Of a stretch of DNA of 5,741 nucleotides, positions 4,554 through 5,741 are shown one piece after another; position 1 is the first letter of the stretch; each line of letters opens with the position of its first letter. A program made the translations under genes and the position numbers. Location: assembly GCF_021107415.1 (NCBI RefSeq), contig NZ_JAIOSW010000239.1, positions 1 through 5,741 on the forward strand, written 5' to 3'. Origin of the DNA: Desulfobacula sp. Lineage in GTDB: Bacteria; Desulfobacterota; Desulfobacteria; Desulfobacterales; Desulfobacteraceae. The notes below the pieces were generated by a model. That model worked only from the letters and a program-made list of their open reading frames with translations. It made no database searches and had not been told where the DNA came from.

Positions 4554-5178
4554 AAATATTTTTTCTGCTAACGCCCGCAAGACCTAAAATACCAAGGCCG
4601 AAGAGAAGCATTGTTGCTGGTTCGGGTACAGGTGCAGTCGTTAAGTCAAGGCTTGCAAATGAAAGAATAGCATCATCCTGATAAAACATACCAATTTCGC
4701 CTAGTACAGATGATGCAAATTCACCCATAATTTGATCCGAAGTATAATAAGTCAGTAATTCGAATTCAATGGTTGTGGTGACCCCCACGGCCAACGATTG
4801 AATAATATCCGTAATAACTGGAAGACCATTTATCCTCATTGAATCTGTAGTAATCAAACCAGTCTTGGGAGTTAACGTTAATGTTAACCAAGCAGATGTG
4901 AGCGTATCTGTGGCAGAAAAAGCCCCATAATCGGTATCGGAGGTAAAATCAAATACCCAGGTAGTGTATTCATCTATGCCATTACCCACAAGAGTGGCTA
5001 TATGATTTCCGGTTATCATAAAATCTCCATTGGTTACTGTATTTGGATATGTTGCCGTTCCAGGGATAAGTTCTCCGGATGCAGATGCAGATAACGTCAG
5101 TGCGTATGAATTATTCAATACAACAAGAGTTAATAATAAAAAAATTGTTGATAATAAACTTCCCTTCATAAATTTCAT
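4552..5178 (-). CDS. PEP-CTERM sorting domain exoprotein (PEP4, 208 aa), first gene of the operon
   Basis: The signal peptide covers residues 1-26 (MKFMKGSLLSTIFLLLTLVV..., likely cut after SYA). The mature domain is Thr-rich with alternating strands, including TTWVFDFTSDTDYGAFSATD, AWLTLTLTP and ILSFASLDL. It resembles a beta-sandwich with no named family I can assign. Residues 184-208 are the VPEP tail, but its end is SRKNI instead of SRKKLGK because the coding sequence was cut and joined to the SD of PEP3. Enough basic charge remains (RK). The SD AAGGAGAT at 5184-5191 fits the first ATG (5178) better than the second at codon 4. A full sigma-54 promoter and riboswitch lie upstream, making this the lead gene of PEP4-PEP3-(microprotein)-PEP2-microprotein. 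Confidence 0.93.
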   Translation of the reverse strand: MKFMKGSLLSTIFLLLTLVVLNNSYALTLSASASGELIPGTATYPNTVTNGDFMITGNHIATLVGNGIDEYTTWVFDFTSDTDYGAFSATDTLTSAWLTLTLTPKTGLITTDSMRINGLPVITDIIQSLAVGVTTTIEFELLTYYTSDQIMGEFASSVLGEIGMFYQDDAILSFASLDLTTAPVPEPATMLLFGLGILGLAGVSRKNI

Positions 5179-5204
5179 AAAAAATCTCCTTATTTTTCGT
5201 CAAA

Positions 5205-5278
5205 GATAACCAGGCGGTCTCCCTATGAGATCCTTTGGTTTTCCGTCCCTGCTTCACAACAGGTTTGGCTTTTTCAAC
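5205..5278 (-). ncRNA. GEMM-I (cyclic di-GMP-I) riboswitch aptamer upstream of PEP4
   Basis: The minus strand reads AAAAAGCCAAACC, CCTGTT-GTGA-AGCAGG, GGGACGGAAAACC, a stem with TCTC-ATAGG-GAGA, and GACCGCCTGGTTATC. It differs from the PEP1 copy in the core (AAAACC for AAAGCC and GACCGCC for GACAGCC), which may weaken binding. The second stem and the complementary GGATCTC/GAGATTT relation to the SD are kept. It should gate translation of PEP4 and, through coupling, PEP3. Confidence 0.85.
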
Positions 5279-5298
5279 ATGTTTTAGTAATGAAGACC

Positions 5299-5314
5299 TG
5301 CAAAGAACGTACCA
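5299..5314 (-). promoter_or_regulatory. sigma-54 (RpoN) promoter of the PEP4-PEP3-PEP2 operon
   Basis: TGGTACGTTCTTTGCA on the minus strand is identical to the PEP1 promoter, with GG-N10-GC. The predicted start is near 5288, just upstream of the aptamer. It is the only complete promoter I can see for the three-gene operon. Confidence 0.8.
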
Positions 5315-5398
5315 TGGAATCAGAGCGTCAAAAAGCCTTATTAACGGCTATATGTATTTTTATATAGGAAAAAAATGTAATAAAAATTAAGAAAAAAA

Positions 5399-5415
5399 TT
5401 ACCACATTTGTGTAA
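5399..5415 (-). promoter_or_regulatory. candidate activator-binding dyad upstream of the PEP4 promoter
   Basis: TTACACAAATGTGGTAA on the minus strand, an imperfect dyad centred about 119 bp upstream of the predicted start. It is matched at the same distance before PEP1 with one base changed. A PrsR-type enhancer-binding protein is a natural candidate partner (inference). Confidence 0.4.
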
Positions 5416-5433
5416 ACTTTTTCCTAAAAAAGG

Positions 5434-5493
5434 AACTCGCACGAAGACACCAAGGCACTAAGCAAATAATACCCTTGTGTCTCCGTGCAAGTT
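5434..5493. repeat. 60-bp inverted repeat, possible bidirectional terminator
   Basis: The left arm AACTCGCACGAAGACACC-AAGG pairs with the right arm CCCTTGTGTCTCCGTGCAAGTT at about 18 of 22 positions. T-rich runs follow on both strands. CACGAAGACACCAAGG is a string I have seen as a recurring intergenic repeat in environmental bacteria. It may insulate the PEP4 promoter from upstream transcription. Confidence 0.5.
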
Positions 5494-5553
5494 TTTATTC
5501 TAATTTAGTGATTTTCTTCCTGCCAGGCCATAATAAACCCGGTAACCAGGTCC

Positions 5554-5571
5554 GAACTGAATTTTCAGTTC
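5554..5571. repeat. perfect 8-bp hairpin
   Basis: GAACTGAA-TT-TTCAGTTC. No T-tract follows on either strand, so it is not a convincing terminator. The surrounding stretch, from 5494 to 5590, shows no gene. Confidence 0.4.
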
Positions 5572-5590
5572 ATATACACCCTAATTCTGA

Positions 5591-5660
5591 TCAATTCCGG
5601 AATAGTTTTCGCAGATTTTGTTTTCCTGATAACATCTGATACATGGCTCTACTCTGATTT
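5591..5660 (-). pseudogene. short remnant of the same antitoxin family as 942-1082
   Basis: The minus strand reads NQSRAMYQMLSGKQNLRKLF and then RN-stop, echoing SESMYRMLSEKGNSNL of the relic at 942-1082. The DNA is also similar: CTGATAACATCTGATACATGG here and CTGATAACATCCGATACATGG there. Only about 20 codons remain, followed by an early stop at 5591. It is a decayed fragment with no function expected. Confidence 0.5.
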
Positions 5661-5670
5661 TTTTTCTTTT

Positions 5671-5700
5671 AAATAAACTTTCCATAAATAAACTTTCCAT
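5671..5700. repeat. 15-bp perfect tandem repeat
   Basis: AAATAAACTTTCCAT occurs twice in direct succession. Downstream to the window end (5701-5741) the sequence is AT-rich (GTATAAATATAATATAC) with no gene visible. Confidence 0.6.
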
Positions 5701-5741
5701 TTGGCATTTGAGTATAAATATAATATACTTGTACAATAAAC

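Larger units (their letters stand above)
5181..5450 (-). repeat. duplicated promoter/leader block, copy upstream of PEP4
   Basis: Partner of 2181-2454, from the SD through the aptamer, sigma-54 promoter and activator dyad to CGCACGAAGACA. Here the last part continues into a complete inverted repeat (5434-5493), of which the other copy keeps only the left arm. Confidence 0.8.

Noticed and set aside
4542..4580. Upstream extension of PEP3 from a TTG at 4580 (adds 13 residues)
   Set aside because: It overlaps the PEP4 coding end, spoils the signal peptide, and ignores the strong SD before ATG 4541.
5340..5400. Sigma-70 type promoter (TTACAT...TACATAT) upstream of PEP4
   Set aside because: The region is so AT-rich that such matches are expected by chance, the -10 match is poor in the PEP1 copy, and the exact sigma-54 site explains the conservation better.
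5579..5700. Minus-strand 40-aa frame MESLFMESLFKRKKIRV...
   Set aside because: It begins in the 15-bp tandem repeat and overlaps the antitoxin relic in another frame. No family resemblance.

Overview
The window looks like an accessory locus of an AT-rich Desulfobacterota (former Deltaproteobacteria) genome, probably Desulfobacterales-like. That placement is an inference. It rests on PEP-CTERM exoproteins, GEMM-I (cyclic di-GMP) riboswitches of the form seen in Geobacter-type bacteria, Arg-rich RRSGxDRR microproteins, and many relics of Rpn-family (transposase_31) genes. Every intact gene is on the minus strand, so transcription runs from high to low coordinates.

The core is four PEP-CTERM secreted proteins. 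I number them by position, PEP1 (1568-2179), PEP2 (3035-3667), PEP3 (3906-4541) and PEP4 (4552-5178). All have an N-terminal signal peptide, an unrelated beta-rich middle and a nearly identical VPEPATMLLFGLGILGLAG sorting tail. A full cassette reads, in transcription order: a candidate upstream activator dyad, a sigma-54 promoter (TGGTACGTTCTTTGCA), a GEMM-I aptamer, a Shine-Dalgarno (SD) site, the PEP-CTERM gene, a 7-nt gap, a 48-aa Arg-rich microprotein, and a strong bidirectional hairpin terminator. The cassette at 1363-2417 is complete. The upstream cassettes (PEP4, PEP3, PEP2) look fused by deletions into one operon. PEP4 runs straight into the SD of PEP3. The microprotein after PEP3 is cut in half and joined to the leader of PEP2. 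That join falls inside the PEP2 sigma-54 promoter and removes its -24 element, leaving an aptamer stranded inside the operon.

The intercassette DNA is a graveyard of mobile and toxin-antitoxin remnants. There is an Rpn nuclease pseudogene with an internal deletion and a frameshift (252-811), and a separate piece of the middle of an Rpn gene (2568-2760). There are two pieces of a HigA/HI1420-like antitoxin (942-1082 and 5591-5660). A 194-bp MITE-like palindrome has perfect 8-bp ends (1101-1294), and a left-arm fragment of it lies at 2491-2569. There are also three AT-rich palindromic repeats and a 60-bp inverted repeat at 5434-5493.

Functional reading (inference): RpoN with an enhancer-binding protein (PrsR-type regulators are known for PEP-CTERM systems) starts transcription. 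Cyclic di-GMP then gates translation through the aptamer. The products are exported, and an exosortase encoded elsewhere processes them for surface or extracellular-matrix display. No exosortase, polysaccharide gene or regulator gene lies in this window.
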